This document shows positions 46,947-59,349 of a DNA stretch of 64,000 nt, one piece after another. The notes under the pieces are model-generated. The model had not been told where the DNA came from. It ran no database searches and saw only the letters and a list, made by a program, of their open reading frames with translations. The stretch is from Ecdyonurus torrentis (Eukaryota > Arthropoda > Insecta > Ephemeroptera > Heptageniidae): the NCBI GenBank assembly GCA_949318235.1, contig OX439133.1:17826099-17890098 (forward strand), in the 5' to 3' direction. Every line of letters begins with the position of its first letter. Position 1 is the stretch's first letter. A program made the translations under genes and the position numbers.

Positions 46947-47294
46947 ATTAAAGAAAAAGTTCAGGGGTTATAACATGCCTTCTTCAATGTTAGATAATGA
47001 GAAGAACTGTTCATAAACTGACATATGATGACCCAAAGCCCTTCCATAGCCCCGCAAACTCGTGATCATCCTGCGAGACATGCAACTCGTCCCGTATCTT
47101 TTACGTCATAGTTACGGCTTTACTATATAAAACGTTGTAGCGGGTTGCATATCTTGCAGGATGAGCGCAAGTTTAAGAAGCTACCATGGGGCTACGGAAG
47201 GGCTTTGGGTCATTATATGTGAGTTTATGAACAGTTCATCTCATTATCTAACATTGAAGAAGCGACGTTGTAACCCCTGAACTTTCTCTTTAAA
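46947..47294. mobile_element. Family H fold-back MITE at a TTAA site
   Basis: TTAA plus AGAAAAAGTTCAGGGGTT at the left and AACCCCTGAACTTTCTCT plus TTAA at the right. The arms extend through TCAATGTTAGATAATGAGA, CTGTTCATAAACT and CCAAAGCCCTTCC. The TTAA flanks fit Kolobok or piggyBac-type targets. Confidence 0.88.
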
Positions 47295-47473
47295 TACGTA
47301 AAAATTTAACATTTACATTTTTGTTTGATTTTTGGTGAAATAATTTTAAAAAATACATATACAAAAATCATAATACTGCAGAGGACGACATAAAAGCCTT
47401 AAAAAAACAACTTGAAATCTTAAGAACAATAGCAATAGAACAGTTGCATATAAGATTTTTACTATAATATTAA
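47295..47473. other. Composite-unit tail fragment
   Basis: GAAATCTTAAGAACAATAGC and AATAGAACAGTTGCATATAA match the segment that precedes each family C block at 52290, 54545, 56570 and 57970. Confidence 0.6.
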
Positions 47474-48319
47474 GGAGGTAGGGGACTGTAGATGGCAGCA
47501 CAGTAAAATTACCATAACAAGATAAGGATTAAGGACATGCTCGGCAAATTTGGGTCGCCGGGAAATTTAAAATGAGCGTCTAAGCCAATCAGCGCCCGAG
47601 CTGAAGGTCACGTGATCAAAATAAACCAATCACAACTGCGCTAATATTAACATGGAACCAGTTGGTGTCACTATCTTGTATGCACTATCCTGATAACAGC
47701 TGATACCGTGCGAAGCGTTGAGTAGTTTATTTATTTTTGTAATATTTTTTTTTAACTTGTCAAACACTTTTAACTTCTTATAAATTCATCGTCATAAATA
47801 TTTTTAAACAGTCAAAATGAAATGAAAGAAATAGAAGCTTGTACGACTTACAATTTTATAACCTAATATTCATGTTGAAAATTATTTTAAAAAATAAAAT
47901 AATAATATAATTAATATCGCTAAAAGAATAACTATATTTTTCTACAATTTTTTGTACCAAAACGAAATAAATAACTTTCAATTTTAGTAATGCATTTTAG
48001 TGTAAAGTTGTGAAATTTTATGATTTTGTTGCGGTACATGATTTAATTCCAATAAAACAAACACTATATTTTTTTATAACAAAAAAAATTTAATGATATT
48101 TTTAATTGAAAAAAGTTTCTAATTTCACTAAAATTTCCCGCTCAAATATAAATTTCCACATTTACATGTTATTTTTAAAGTGTACTAAAGTGTACTGTAT
48201 TTGATCGTGTTTTCACGTTTGACATAACTAAATTTTTAAGTAACATTTCTTCTTTACTTTGTGTTATTATTATTAGCAACCGTCCTAGTTTGCGAGATAT
48301 CAGTCGGTCACCTACCCAT
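47474..48319 (-). mobile_element. Family D element at TTAA, containing family E
   Basis: TTAA flanks both ends (47470-47473, 48320-48323). Left GGAGGTAGGGGACTG and right CGGTCACCTACCCA form an imperfect inverted repeat. 47513-47690 is a family E copy (GAGCGTCTAAGCCAATCAGC, GGTCACGTGATCAAAATAAA). The rest matches family D at 37640 and 62764. It is non-coding. Confidence 0.78.
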
Positions 48320-48323
48320 TTAA

Positions 48324-49358
48324 GAGTCGGATGCACTCACAGAAAATATCGATTTTTTAACCACGTGACCAGAGATTCAAGTGACTGAAGCTATTAAAGG
48401 AAATGACCAAAGGTAGTAAACAGATTACAAGCGATAAAGGTATATCTAGGAGTATTGTATTGAATGACATTCTTGACCAAGTTTGGAAAATACGCTTCTT
48501 ATATCAAGTGATTCATTTGTGAGCTTCATAGTATTTTATATTTTATGCAAGAAAAAAAAAGTTGGAGTAAGCTACTTGTGTGCCTTCAGTATAGATAGAC
48601 ACACGAATTTTATATAATATTACTTAGTACGTTTGCTAATTAGATTAATTAATAATGAAGTAGGTGTTTTATTTGCAATTTATAATTCTTGCCACTTTTT
48701 TTTCTTTTTTCTTTTTTTTTTTTTTTTTCCATTTTCTGATATTGCAATTTCATGTTTTGTATTACATGCTAATTAAAAATATTTGCAATATTATAACGTT
48801 TTCAGAAACTATAAAATAAATAATTAATAAATATTAGTAATTAGTTCAATATAAATTTAATGGCTTAAAATATATTTTTTATTTTTATAATATTTGGATG
48901 CATTTATTTTACTATTACACTATAAGTGACATTTTATTGCAAAAAAAAAAAAAAAAAAAAAAAAATCAGACTTGCAAATATATTTGCATTCAATTTTTAA
49001 ACCAGGCAATCTTTGTATTGCAATTATAATTCAAGAAATAAAAATGAAACGTTTTGCTAATCAATTATTATTTGCATAAAAATTTCAAATTTTTAATAAT
49101 ATAGGCAAGAGCAGATAGGTTCAATTCCGTTCAACCATTGTATAAACGAACTAAAAATAATGATAATAATAAATAGCATTCCGTAGTTCATACATACTGT
49201 ATGATAAAATACTGATTCCAAGAAACAGACAAATATTATTTTTATTGAAACATAGATAGACGTTTCCTGCCAACAAAAATAATCTTAAGCCTTGGGCAGT
49301 AGGTGCATTGCGGTACCGATGCTACCAAGGCGATTTAAAATTTATTATATTTTAATAA
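48324..49358. other. Unassigned AT-rich DNA
   Basis: Poly(T) and poly(A) runs lie near 48710-48730 and 48941-48965. No exon of the receptor gene was recognised. Confidence 0.4.
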
Positions 49359-49633
49359 GTCGTATTTAGTAAATTACGCTCTTATTATTTGTCAAAGTGA
49401 GACTTAAAATACATTTTTTGACTGCTCGTAATATTTAGGGTGCCTTCCGAATGGGATTTTTTTCTAAAATGATCGTGCGAGTTTTTAGGTGAAAAAAACT
49501 TAATAAAACCGGAACTAGAACGAAAATAAAAAAAATCCCATTCTGAAGGCAGAGATATATTAACAAGCATTATTGTTACCAAAAATGAAACTTGTAGCTC
49601 TCTAGCTGTTCGTGTAATTTACTAAATACGATT
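49359..49633. mobile_element. Fold-back MITE with CGTATTTAGTAAATTACG ends
   Basis: TCGTATTTAGTAAATTACG at 49360 pairs with GTAATTTACTAAATACGA near the right end. Internal GTGCCTTCCGAATGGGATTT pairs with ATCCCATTCTGAAGGCA. The centre is AT-rich. Confidence 0.82.
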
Positions 49634-49948
49634 ACATAGATTTAAATGAGAGTATGAAAAGTTGCCTATCTATGCAGGGACAGCAGTGCACGGGACTCTT
49701 AAGTATTTTAATACAAATTATAATTTGCGAAATGACGTCACGGGCGTGAACTTGTGCTATACAAACATACATAATATTATATATATGCAATACTAATTTT
49801 TATTCTAATCTCATTCTACTATTACATCATTGTTATTCACAACTTCTTATTTTACTATTAGTAATATTTCTATCAGAAACAGTGCAAACAGGCCTTTTGC
49901 TTCCACTGACAAAAAACGAGATAGGCCTTTTTTTCGCAACAAGATCAA

Positions 49949-50240
49949 TATGCATTCATGTTAAAGTCAACACCATGTTGGATCAGTTAATAACATGGGC
50001 TGCATAGAAAAATCATTTATTTTGGTAGTTTAAAAATACTAAGTAATATTTTTGATAGTATTGATGTTGTTAATAGGTTGAATTAGTATCTCAAACATGT
50101 GAGAACAATAATGTAAAACAAAACATTTCCCAAAGGAAATATATAAAAAAAAAAAATGTTTTTCCTAAGCCGAGTATTGTGACTTATACCTCCAGTATGG
50201 CGCCCAAGCGTATTAAATATGACGTCATGCGCATATATAA
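49949..50240 (+). mobile_element. Family C block, composite unit 1
   Basis: ATGCATTCATGTTAAAGTC, GATAGTATTGATGTTGTTAA, TTAGTATCTCAAACATGTGA and ATATGACGTCATGCGCATA occur in order. Immediately upstream (49880-49945) is an arm fragment of element W (AAAAACGAGATAGGCC). Confidence 0.82.
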
Positions 50241-50879
50241 AGTATAACAACCACTATACATTAACGGAAAATGAGCAAGACCCAATTTTTTTTTCGTGGG
50301 TTAATTATATTGCATACTCTAAGAGAGAGGACATTTTCTTGAATTAAAAGTTTATAATGTCTAATTTTTAAGTTCATTAAGTATTTTTAATTCTCGTAAT
50401 GACGTCACGGGCGTCAACTTGTCGTATGCAAATATGTGTAAATTCTGTTATACTAAATATTATCAAATTTCACTTTACTTTAGCATTTTTAAAGAGTTAT
50501 TCACATCTATTAATGATTCTGGTAGTAAAATATTTTCTACCTACTATCCACCGACTAACCCGCACTTTCCCAACCACTACGAAGGATTGTTTATTGAAAG
50601 CTTATTTAAAATAAATGTGAAGATTATTTATATAAAAATTAAATAATAAAAATAACGCGTTTTACAATATTAAATATAATATTAAATTTGACACAATAAT
50701 AGTTTATTAAGTATTTTTTAAAGAAAACAAAAATTATTTTTGTTCAAAATATACGGCAAAAAATTAAATACTTTGAATAATTTATTTAAAATTTGAAAAA
50801 AAAAATAATTAATTTTTCAAATTGTAAACTTAGGATAAAGAATTATGAAAAAGAAAAAAATTGTGATCTGCATATTATC

Positions 50880-51209
50880 CTACATTTTAAATGAATCTTT
50901 TTTGAAGTTTTAGTCTCATAAGAGCTCATGCCAAATTCAATAATAATTATTTTCTCTTTTCTGATGGTCACGGGTTCTGATTAATCATAGATATATATAA
51001 CTGTAACTAATTACTTTCAAATAACATCTTAAAATTTTGAAGTTTTCTTTTTATATTTTGAGCTACAAGCCATACAAATACAACTCCTTAACCATTCCTT
51101 AACATAAATAAGTCATTCATAGTAAAGTATTGTGGTTGAAATATATAAGTTAGTTGTTGCTAATTCCACTAATTTTATTGAACTTTGCAGTTTTATGTAT
51201 ACTTCTCTA
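50880..51209 (+). repeat. Repeat family R, composite unit 1, first
   Basis: TTTTAGTCTCATAAGAGCTC, TTTTCTCTTTTCTGATGGTC and TTTCAAATAACATCTTAAAA are present. It runs into family A through AGTATTGTGGTTGAAATATA. Confidence 0.75.
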
Positions 51210-51560
51210 TTAAAGGCATAGAAAACGTCAAAAGAAAAAAAAAAACTTGTGTTAAACCTGTACTACTTGTATAAGATACCTGATAATCAACGTTAATTTG
51301 GCCTGCCTCATTGATTTTTAATATATTTTCTATGCACAAATTAGCAGATGCGGTTTTATGACGTCACAGCTCGCTGGAATACTGGCGCGCGAAAACAAGT
51401 GAACTGTGACATCATAAAGCCGCACCTGCCATTTCGTGAATGTAAAATAAATTAGAATTAAGTGATTTCGACCTAAACTTACTGACACGTGATGTTCAGT
51501 TATGTTAGGATATGTTTTAAGACGGTAGGGGAGCGTAGATGGCAGCACAGGGAAATTTTC
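51210..51560 (+). mobile_element. Family A-related block with GGTAGGGGAGCG end
   Basis: TTAAAGGCATAGAAAACGTC at the left. The internal arms ATGCGGTTTTATGACGTCAC and GTGACATCATAAAGCCGCAC are paired. The end is TTTTAAGACGGTAGGGGAGC with GTAGATGGCAGCACAG. It is very close to the blocks at 44899 and 56808. Confidence 0.8.
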
Positions 51561-51589
51561 GTGCGAAAAAGTCAGCTAGGCGGGAATAT

Positions 51590-51900
51590 AGGTGCTACGG
51601 GATTTGACTAAAAAGTTATAAAGAATGAAAAATCTCAGTTTTTGCACAGTGACACATTAGGATTAGGTATCTTGAAAATGCAATAACAAATTTGAGGGAT
51701 CAACAAGCTAGATTTTAAATTATGATTTTTTTTAAAAAAATGTTATTTTATTAATTATTTTCTCTTTTTCTGATGGTCACGAGTTTTGAAAATGTATTTT
51801 ATTTAGCTGTTACTATCAACTTTCATAATATGGCATCATAAAATTTGGAAGTTTATTTTTAGATTTTGAGATGTAACCAAACTAAATACAACCCTTTCAC
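51590..51900 (+). repeat. Repeat family R, composite unit 1, second
   Basis: TTTTGCACAGTGACACATTA, TTTCTGATGGTCACGAGTTT and TATGGCATCATAAAATTTGG are present. About 20-40 bases are missing in the middle compared with 35520-35875. Confidence 0.7.
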
Positions 51901-52382
51901 ATTTGTCTTTTTTTTCAACTAGCTAAACGCTGAATCTTTTTATTTTCATGTTACTAAATCATTCCAAACATAGTCTAATAAATTACTTAAAGCACTAAAC
52001 CAACTTTTGCATTACTTTAAATATTCATAGTATGAGATTCAAAATTAAATATATATAACAATTAAATATAAAATAATATAAAAAAGAAACAAACACTATA
52101 AATTTTAATTTAACACTAAAATTAATGTGTATATAAAAATATATAATTAAATATTTAATAAAACTAAATTTTTGTGTTAAATACGTATAAAATTTAATTT
52201 TAAAACTTTGTTTGATTTTTGGTAAAATAGTTTTTAAAAAAATATATGGAAAACAAACACAACACATAAAGAAGAACTTAAAGCCTAAAAAGGACAACGT
52301 GAAATCTTAAGAACAAAAGCAATAGAACAGTTTCATAAAAGATTTTACAATAATATTAAATAACTGCAACTTAAAGGATAAG

Positions 52383-52692
52383 AGTGTATGCATTTATATT
52401 AAAGTCGATGTCAAGTTGGATCGCTCTAGAAGTTGGGTTGCACATGAAAATGACTCATTTTGCCAGTTTTAAAATACAAGGAAGCACTATTTGTGCTGGT
52501 ATTGATGCTAATAATAGGTGGAATTAGTATCTCAACTCAAGTATGCAAGGAAAAAAAAAAAAAAAATAAAAAAACAAAACAATTAAGTAAGCTCCAAAAG
52601 AAAATAGCTAAAAAAAATTTCCTTTGACGAATAATGTTTTTCATTACTCCAGTATGGCACCCAAGCGTATTAAATATGACATCATAAGCATA
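52383..52692 (+). mobile_element. Family C block, composite unit 2
   Basis: AGTGTATGCATTTATATT, TTAAAGTCGATGTCAAGTTG, ATTAGTATCTCAACTCAAGT and ACTCCAGTATGGCACCCAAG. The right end is worn (ATGACATCATAAGCATA). Confidence 0.8.
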
Positions 52693-53118
52693 TTTATATA
52701 ATAATTATAAGTTTTTTTATAACAACCTATATAAATTATAGGAAAATGAGGAAGTCCCCATTTTTTTTCTGGGGTCAATTTCATTGCATACTCTAAGAGA
52801 GGACATTTTCTTGAATCAAAAGTTGAGAATTTCTAATTTTGAGTTTATTAAGTATTTTTAATACAATTTTTATTTGAAGAATAACGTCAAGTGCGTTAAC
52901 TTGTTTTTATGTAGTCATTCCTTGAATCAGTAGTACTTTATATTATCTCATTTCATTTAGCATCATTGCTACTCTCACCAATGAGCTTAACATTTAGGTA
53001 GATCCTTTTTATTTAAAACTCAATTACAAGTAATTATTATTTTTTAATTATCATATTTTGAAAGAGAAGATAATTTATACAAAAATTAAACATAACATAG
53101 GGGAAAAAAATGAAACCC

Positions 53119-53346
53119 AATGGAGGTTATCGGTTTAGCGCGCGGGGTGATGCGGGGAAAGCTAAGGGACCCCTAATTTAACATTACGCTTATGGGGGAA
53201 AACACGTTTTTTGCGATTTTTGAGAAAACTACTCCTCCGATTTCGGAAAAATTTAAATGAGAAATACTAGACATACTTTTACATGTTTTAAGCCATAGAA
53301 AATTCTTACGAATTTTTTAAACGGATAACCTCCATTCAAAAATAAT
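53119..53346. mobile_element. Small element with AATGGAGGTTATC ends
   Basis: Ends AATGGAGGTTATCGGTTTA and TTAAACGGATAACCTCCATT are inverted. The interior includes GCGCGCGGGGTGATGCGGGG and CTCCTCCGATTTCGG. A remnant of the same interior on the minus strand is near 26405-26475. It is non-coding, 228 bp. Confidence 0.78.
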
Positions 53347-53549
53347 ATTAAATTATACACAATTAAATTATTTATTAGTTTTAAAATAACAGAACATTTA
53401 TATTAGTCTGAAATACTTAAAAATGTACGGCGAGAAATTAAATACTTGGGTGATTTATTTAGAAGTTAAAACAAGAAAAACAAGCCTGATATTTTGCAAA
53501 GTAACACTAGGATAAGGAATCGTATCAAATTTTAAAAAAAAAGTCACCA

Positions 53550-53872
53550 GTCTACATTTTAAATTACGGTTTTTTAAAGTTTTAGTCCCATAAGAGCTCA
53601 TGTTAATTTCAATAATAATTATTTTAATCCTTTATTTTACGGTCTAAAGTTCCAAACATTTTATCATAGGTAGCTGTTACTATTAACTTTCAAATGACAT
53701 CATAACTTTTTGAAGTTTTTCCTTTAGATTTTAAGAAACATGCCATACAAATACAACTCTTTAACATAAATATTTCGTTCATAATAAAGTATTATGGTTG
53801 ATATATAGAAATAAGTTGTGGCTACTACTACTAATTTCATTCAATTTTGCAGTTTTATGTATATTTTTCTAT
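53550..53872 (+). repeat. Repeat family R, composite unit 2, first
   Basis: TTTTAGTCCCATAAGAGCTC, TTTATCATAGGTAGCTGTTA, TTTCAAATGACATCATAACT and AGTATTATGGTTGATATATA, then family A. Confidence 0.75.
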
Positions 53873-54175
53873 TAAAGGCATAGAACAAGTTAAACAAAAA
53901 ACTCGTATAAAACCTTTAATACTTGTGTTAAAAACCTGAAAGTCATTGATTTCCTAATCTATTTTCACGAAATGACAGATGCAGTTTTATGACGTCACAG
54001 ATCGCTGGAATACTGGCACGTGAAAAAACGAGCTGTGACATCATAAAGCCGCACCTGCCATTTCGTGAATGTAAAATAAATTAGAATTAAATGATTTTGT
54101 ACAAAACTTACGTGTTTTATATGTTATAAATTATTATTAGACGGTAGGGGAGCGTAGATCGCAGCACAGTGAAAT
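53873..54175 (+). mobile_element. Family A-related block with GGTAGGGGAGCG end
   Basis: TTAAAGGCATAGAACAAGTT, the fold-back GATGCAGTTTTATGACGTCA with TGACATCATAAAGCCGCACC, and ACGGTAGGGGAGCGTAGATC. The stretch between CTGAAA and GTCATTGATTTCC is shortened. Confidence 0.75.
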
Positions 54176-54638
54176 TTTCTAGAGATCTAAAAATTTTATC
54201 ATAAGTAGCTGTTACTATTCAAATGGTATAATGAAGTTTCGAAGTTTTCTTTTTTAGATTTTGAGATGCAATTCATCTGAATACAACCTTTAAACTTTGT
54301 CTTTCTTTTTTCTTTTTCAACTTGCTTAACGCTTTTAATTTACTTAATAATAAAAAAAATTTAACACAGTCCAATTAATGAGAAAGGTGATATCACTAAT
54401 AACCCATTAAAGTAAAAAAAAAAAAAAAAATTAAAGTAAAAATTTAATTTTGCATTTTGTTAGAATTTTGGTGAAATTATTAAAAAAAAAAACGTATAAT
54501 AAAATCAAAACACATCATAGAACGACATAATATAAGCCTTGAAAATAACCACGAGAAATCTTATGAACAAGAGTAATAGAACAGTTTTATATAAGATTTT
54601 TACTATAATACTAGCTAACTACAACTTAAAGAATAAAG
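54176..54638 (+). repeat. Repeat family R fragment and unit tail
   Basis: TTTTATCATAAGTAGCTGTT and TTTTTTAGATTTTGAGATGC are a shortened R. Then come poly(A), GAAATCTTATGAACAAGAGT and AATAGAACAGTTTTATATAA leading to the next C block. Confidence 0.65.
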
Positions 54639-54930
54639 TCTATGATGTGTTCATATTAAAGCAACGTCATGTTGTATCACTTAATAACATGGGCTGCATA
54701 GGAAAGTAACTCATTTCTGGAAGTATAAAAACACTAAGCAATATTTTTGAGAGCATTGATGAGGTTGAATTAGTATCTCAAATATGTGAGAATAATAATA
54801 AAAACAAAAAATTAACTAATTTTCCAACGAATATAGCTAAAAAGGAGGTTTTCCCTATGCCGAGCAATGTTATTCATTACACCTGTATGGCGCCCAAGCG
54901 TATTAAATATGACGTCATGATCATATATAA
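54639..54930 (+). mobile_element. Family C block, composite unit 3
   Basis: CATATTAAAGCAACGTCATG, TTGAGAGCATTGATGAGGTT and GTATGGCGCCCAAGCGTATT. The first 20 bp are degraded. Confidence 0.78.
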
Positions 54931-55569
54931 AGTATATTAACCTATAGGAAATGAGGGAGTCCCCATTTTTGTTTTCTGGGATTAATTATTTGCTTATTCT
55001 AAGAGAGAACATTTTCCTGAATCAAAATTTGAGAATTTCTAAGGTTAATTTCATTAAGTATTTTTAATACAATTTTTAATTTGCGAAAAGACGTCATGGG
55101 TGTCAACGTATCCTATGCAAACATGCGTAAATATGTAATACTAAATATTATCTAATTTCATTCAATTTATGCATCAGTGTTATTCACATTTATTAATTGT
55201 ACTGTTACTAGGCGTTAGTAAGATATTTTCTGTTTCTCTTTCAATGACAACCTGAAATCAATACTTAACGCTTAATTATACTGCTCAATTAATTTGCACG
55301 AAAATATTATTTATATAAAAATAAATAGTATAAAATATTAACAAATAAAAAGTATTACAAAATTAAATAAAATATATAAATTTTTACATTTGTTATCATT
55401 AAATAGTATTTAAATATAACAAAATTAATTTTAATTTAAATTATGTAAAAATGTAAGGCAAAAAATTAGATACTTGGGTGAATTTTTAAAAATTTAAAAA
55501 ACAGAAAAAAAAGTAAATATTTTATTTGGCAGAGTAAAATTAATATAAGGAATTGTATAACATGTAAAA

Positions 55570-55830
55570 AAAAAATTAATCACCAGCCTAAATTTTTAAT
55601 TATAAGATTTTTGAAGTTATAGTCCCATAAGAACCTATGTTAATTTCAATATAAATTATTTTCTCTCTTATCTGATGTTCACGAGTTCTAAAAATGTTAT
55701 CATAGGTAGCTGATTAATATTCTTATAATATCAATTTTCAATTTTTTTTTATTATTATTATTTTTTTTTAGATTTTGAGATGCAAGTCATCTTAATAGAA
55801 CCTTTAAATTTAAGTATTTTATTTTTCAAC
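55570..55830 (+). repeat. Repeat family R, composite unit 3
   Basis: AGTTATAGTCCCATAAGAAC, TTCTCTCTTATCTGATGTTC and TATCATAGGTAGCTGATTAA. It lacks the adjoining A block in this unit. Confidence 0.7.
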
Positions 55831-56110
55831 TTCCTTAACGCTTTTAATTTTCATAAAAACACATTTTTTTTTTAAACAAAGTCACATTTATGAAGAATAA
55901 TTAAAATATAGTTTTAATGTTGCGTGATTGTAATTTAATTATATAAAAATTAAATATAAAATAATTTTATAAAAAAACGCTATAAATTACAATTTAATAC
56001 TAAAAGAGTCGTTTAACAATAATTTATTAATTATTTGTACCAAAATATAATAATAATTTTATTAAATACATTTAAATTTAAGATATAAATTTTTTATATA
56101 ATTGCGTGCA

Positions 56111-56488
56111 ATCAGGGGGAGATACAGGCTCTTGCGGCTTGAAGAAAATCGCAAGGGACAATATGCAATGTTGCCCGATGCTGAACAAAATTAGGGTTGT
56201 CAAACTCGTCAATCTGGCAGCGTTTTTCCCTCCCCTTGTTCACCCTGAGCTACCCTTCAGCCAATCAACCCTCACACGCCGCCTGCTCTCCACCAATCCA
56301 ACTGCCAGGGTGGATTTTAAATTTTTTACTGCCCTTACAGTTCCCGCAATTCTGCCGTTTGCGATAATAATTGAAAAACGCGCAGCTACCAACTTTCAAT
56401 TCACTGCCATGATCTTAATTATATCATGTCACTGCTGCTTATAGCGGGAGTATAGCAATGCTCTATCCTTATTATATAGATCAGGGGG
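56111..56488. mobile_element. GC-richer insertion flanked by a 9-bp direct repeat
   Basis: ATCAGGGGG occurs at 56111-56119 and 56480-56488 and brackets about 360 bp that is much richer in GC than its surroundings. The interior has GCCAATCAACC near 56260 and on the minus strand reads GGTTGATTGGCTGAAGGG. A frame of 112 codons from 56106 has no domain I recognise. It may be a mobile element, or captured promoter-like DNA with a CCAAT box. The identity is unknown. Confidence 0.5.
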
Positions 56489-56638
56489 TGAAATAGTTTA
56501 AAAAAAAACACATGGAAAAATCACAATACTTCAAAGAACAATATAAAAGCCTTGAAAAAAATACTTTGAAAATCTTAAGAACAACAAATTTTATATAAGA
56601 TTTTACTATAATATTAACTAACTGCAACTTAAAGTATA

Positions 56639-56720
56639 AGGGTGTATGCGATCATGTTAAAGTCAACGCCATGTTGGATCACTTAATAACATGGGCTGCA
56701 TAGAAAAATGACTCATTTTA
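56639..56720 (+). mobile_element. Family C left end fused to R/A junction
   Basis: GGTGTATGCGATCATGTTAA, AGTCAACGCCATGTTGG and GACTCATTTTAGAAATT run straight into ATTATGGTTGATATATAG, which normally lies between R and A. The C-to-R part of the unit is deleted here, which explains the short unit. Confidence 0.78.
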
Positions 56721-56807
56721 GAAATTATTATGGTTGATATATAGAAATAAATTGTTGCTAATTCTACTAATTCCATTCAATTTTGCATTTCTATGTATAT
56801 TTTTCTA

Positions 56808-57160
56808 TTAAAGGCATAGAACAAGTTAAACAAAAAAACTTGTATAACACATGTAATACTTGTGTTAAATACCTGAAAATCAACGTTGGTTCGGCCTGAG
56901 TCATTGATTTTCTTATCTATTTTTACGAAATGGCAGATGCGGTTTGATGACGTCACAGATCGCTGGAATACTTGCGCGAGAAAACAAGCGAGCTGTGACA
57001 TCATAAAGCCGCACCGGCCATTTCGTGAATGTAAAATAAATTAGAATTCAATGATTTTGTACAAAACTTACTGACAGTAGATTTTCAGTTATGTTAGGAT
57101 ATGTTTTAAGACGATAGGGGAGCGTAGATGGCAGCACAGGGAAATTTTCGTACAAAAAAG
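56808..57160 (+). mobile_element. Family A-related block with GGTAGGGGAGCG-like end
   Basis: TTAAAGGCATAGAACAAGTT, ATGCGGTTTGATGACGTCAC paired with GTGACATCATAAAGCCGCAC, and ACGATAGGGGAGCGTAGATG. Confidence 0.8.
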
Positions 57161-57239
57161 TCAGCCATATTGAATAACAGCTGATACCGTGTTTCCGTCC
57201 TCGCTCCCTAACTCTTAAGGCGGAAAATCTGGTACTTCG

Positions 57240-57580
57240 GTATTTGACTAAAAATTTGTAAAGAAAGAAAGCTCTGTATTTTTGCACAGTGATACATTAT
57301 GTATAAGGTATTTTCAAAAATGTAAAAATCAAAACAAAACAAAAATTAGGGGATTACCATGCTAGATTATAAATTATGATTTTTTTTTTGAAATTTTAGT
57401 CTTATAAGAGCCCTTGTTAAATTTATTAATTTTTTTTCTCTTATCCAATGGTCTAGACGTCTTAAAATTTTATCATAGGTAGCTGTTACTGTTCACTTTT
57501 AAATGGCATCATAAAGTGTGGAAGTTTTCTTTCTAGATTTTGAGATGCAGGCCATCTAAATACAACCCGTTAACTTTCCT
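57240..57580 (+). repeat. Repeat family R, composite unit 4
   Basis: TTTGCACAGTGATACATTA, TTTTAGTCTTATAAGAGCCC, TTTATCATAGGTAGCTGTTA and AAATGGCATCATAAAGTGTG. A near-complete copy. Confidence 0.78.
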
Positions 57581-58049
57581 TTTTTTTTTCTTTTTTTTTT
57601 AACTTCCTAATCGCTTTATTAATTTTATTTCCATAGTAATAATTATATTCAATCTCAGTCAAATATATGATAATTGTCAAATTGTAAAAGAATTCGTTTT
57701 CAAATTTAAAAATTGATGATTGGGCATTAATTATATAAAAATTAAAAATAAAATTACATATAATAGAAAACATCGTTATAAGTTTTAATTAAATACTAAA
57801 ATTAACTTGTAATAAAATTTTAATAATTTATATATATATATATAAAACACGCTAAAAGTTAACTTTTTAATTTTACTTTAAATTTGCTGAAATACTTTTA
57901 AAAATCACATAAAAAATCACAATACTTTAGTGTATGAAATCATAGCTTTGGAAAAAAACATACAAAGTGAAATCTTAAGAATAGCAATAGAACAGTTTTA
58001 AATACAAAATTTTTACTATAATATTAACTAACTGCAACTTAAAGGATAA

Positions 58050-58350
58050 GGTTCTATGCATTCATATTAAAGTTAACGCCATGTTGGATCACTTAATAAC
58101 ATGGGCTACATAGGAAAAGGACTCATTTTGCCAGTTTTAAAACACGAAGAACTATTTTTGAGAGCATTGATGTTGTTAATAGGAGAAATTAGTATCTCAA
58201 GTATGTGAGGAAAAAAAACTACTTTTCCAATGAAAATAGCTAAAAAAAAAAGAAAAAAAAAAAAGAGTTTTTTCTATTCCGAAAATGCTATTCATTACTC
58301 CAGTATATGGCGCCCAAGCGAATTGAATTTGACTTCATGCTCATATATAA
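58050..58350 (+). mobile_element. Family C block, composite unit 5
   Basis: CTATGCATTCATATTAAAGT, AACGCCATGTTGGATCACTT, GAGAGCATTGATGTTGTTAA and TTAGTATCTCAAGTATGTGA. The right end reads TTGACTTCATGCTCATATA. Confidence 0.8.
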
Positions 58351-59009
58351 AGTATAACAACCTAAATAAATTATAGAAAAATGAGGAAGACAAATTTTTT
58401 TTTCTGGTGTAAATTTTTTGGCATATTCTAAGAGAGGACATTTTCTTGGATCAAACATTGAGTGTTTTTTATTTTTAAGTTCATTAAGTAGAAATGCAAT
58501 TTTTAATTCGCGAAATGACGTCAGAGACGTGAACTTGTCCTATGCAATCATACGATAAACAGTAATTCTATATGCTATCTACTTCATGAAACTTTTTCAT
58601 CAGTTATTCACATCTACTAATTTAACTGTTGGTAGATTCTTTTTTTCTCAAACTGTATTTACCACCATCGACAAAACTCAGGATTATTGTTTATATAAAC
58701 TGATATAGTTTGTATGGGAAGATTGTTTATATAAAAAATAAACATAAAATAATAAAAAATATTAAAAATTAAATAAAATATTAAACTTTTCTCATCAGTT
58801 ATTTAGTTAATAGTTTTTTAATACAACAAAATTAATATTAGTTTTAAATATTTAAAAAGGTATGACAAAAATTAAATACTTTGGTAATTTATTAAAAAGT
58901 CGCAAAAGGTGAGAAATAACTCTGATATTTTACATTGTAGCATTATGATAAAGTATTGTAAAAATTGTAAAAAAAAAAAAAAAAAAAAAAAAGAGTCACT
59001 TCCAGAGCC

Positions 59010-59320
59010 TAGATTTTAAACTGATATTTTTTGAAGTTTTAGTCCCTTAAGAGCCCATGTTAAATTCAATAATAATTATTTTCTCTTTTCTGATGGCCTC
59101 GTGCTTTGAAAATTTTATCATAGGTAGCTGTTACTATTAACTTTCCAATGACATTATAAAATTTCAAAGTTTTCGTTATAGATTTTGAGATACAGGCCAT
59201 ACAAATACAACTCTTTAAAATATTTATTTCATTCATAATAAAGTATTATGGTTGATACATAGAAATAAGTTGTTGCTAATTCTAGCAATTTAATTCAATT
59301 TAGCTGTTTTATGTATACTT
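59010..59320 (+). repeat. Repeat family R, composite unit 5
   Basis: AGTTTTAGTCCCTTAAGAGC, TTTATCATAGGTAGCTGTTA, AGTATTATGGTTGATACATA. It continues into a worn family A start that is broken by the SINE at 59350. Confidence 0.72.
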
Positions 59321-59349
59321 TTTTATTGATGACAGAACAAGTAAAACAA

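Noticed and set aside
56106..56444. 112-codon protein gene
   Set aside because: No recognised domain, no exon borders, and the frame matches a local GC-rich insertion; kept only as a finding.
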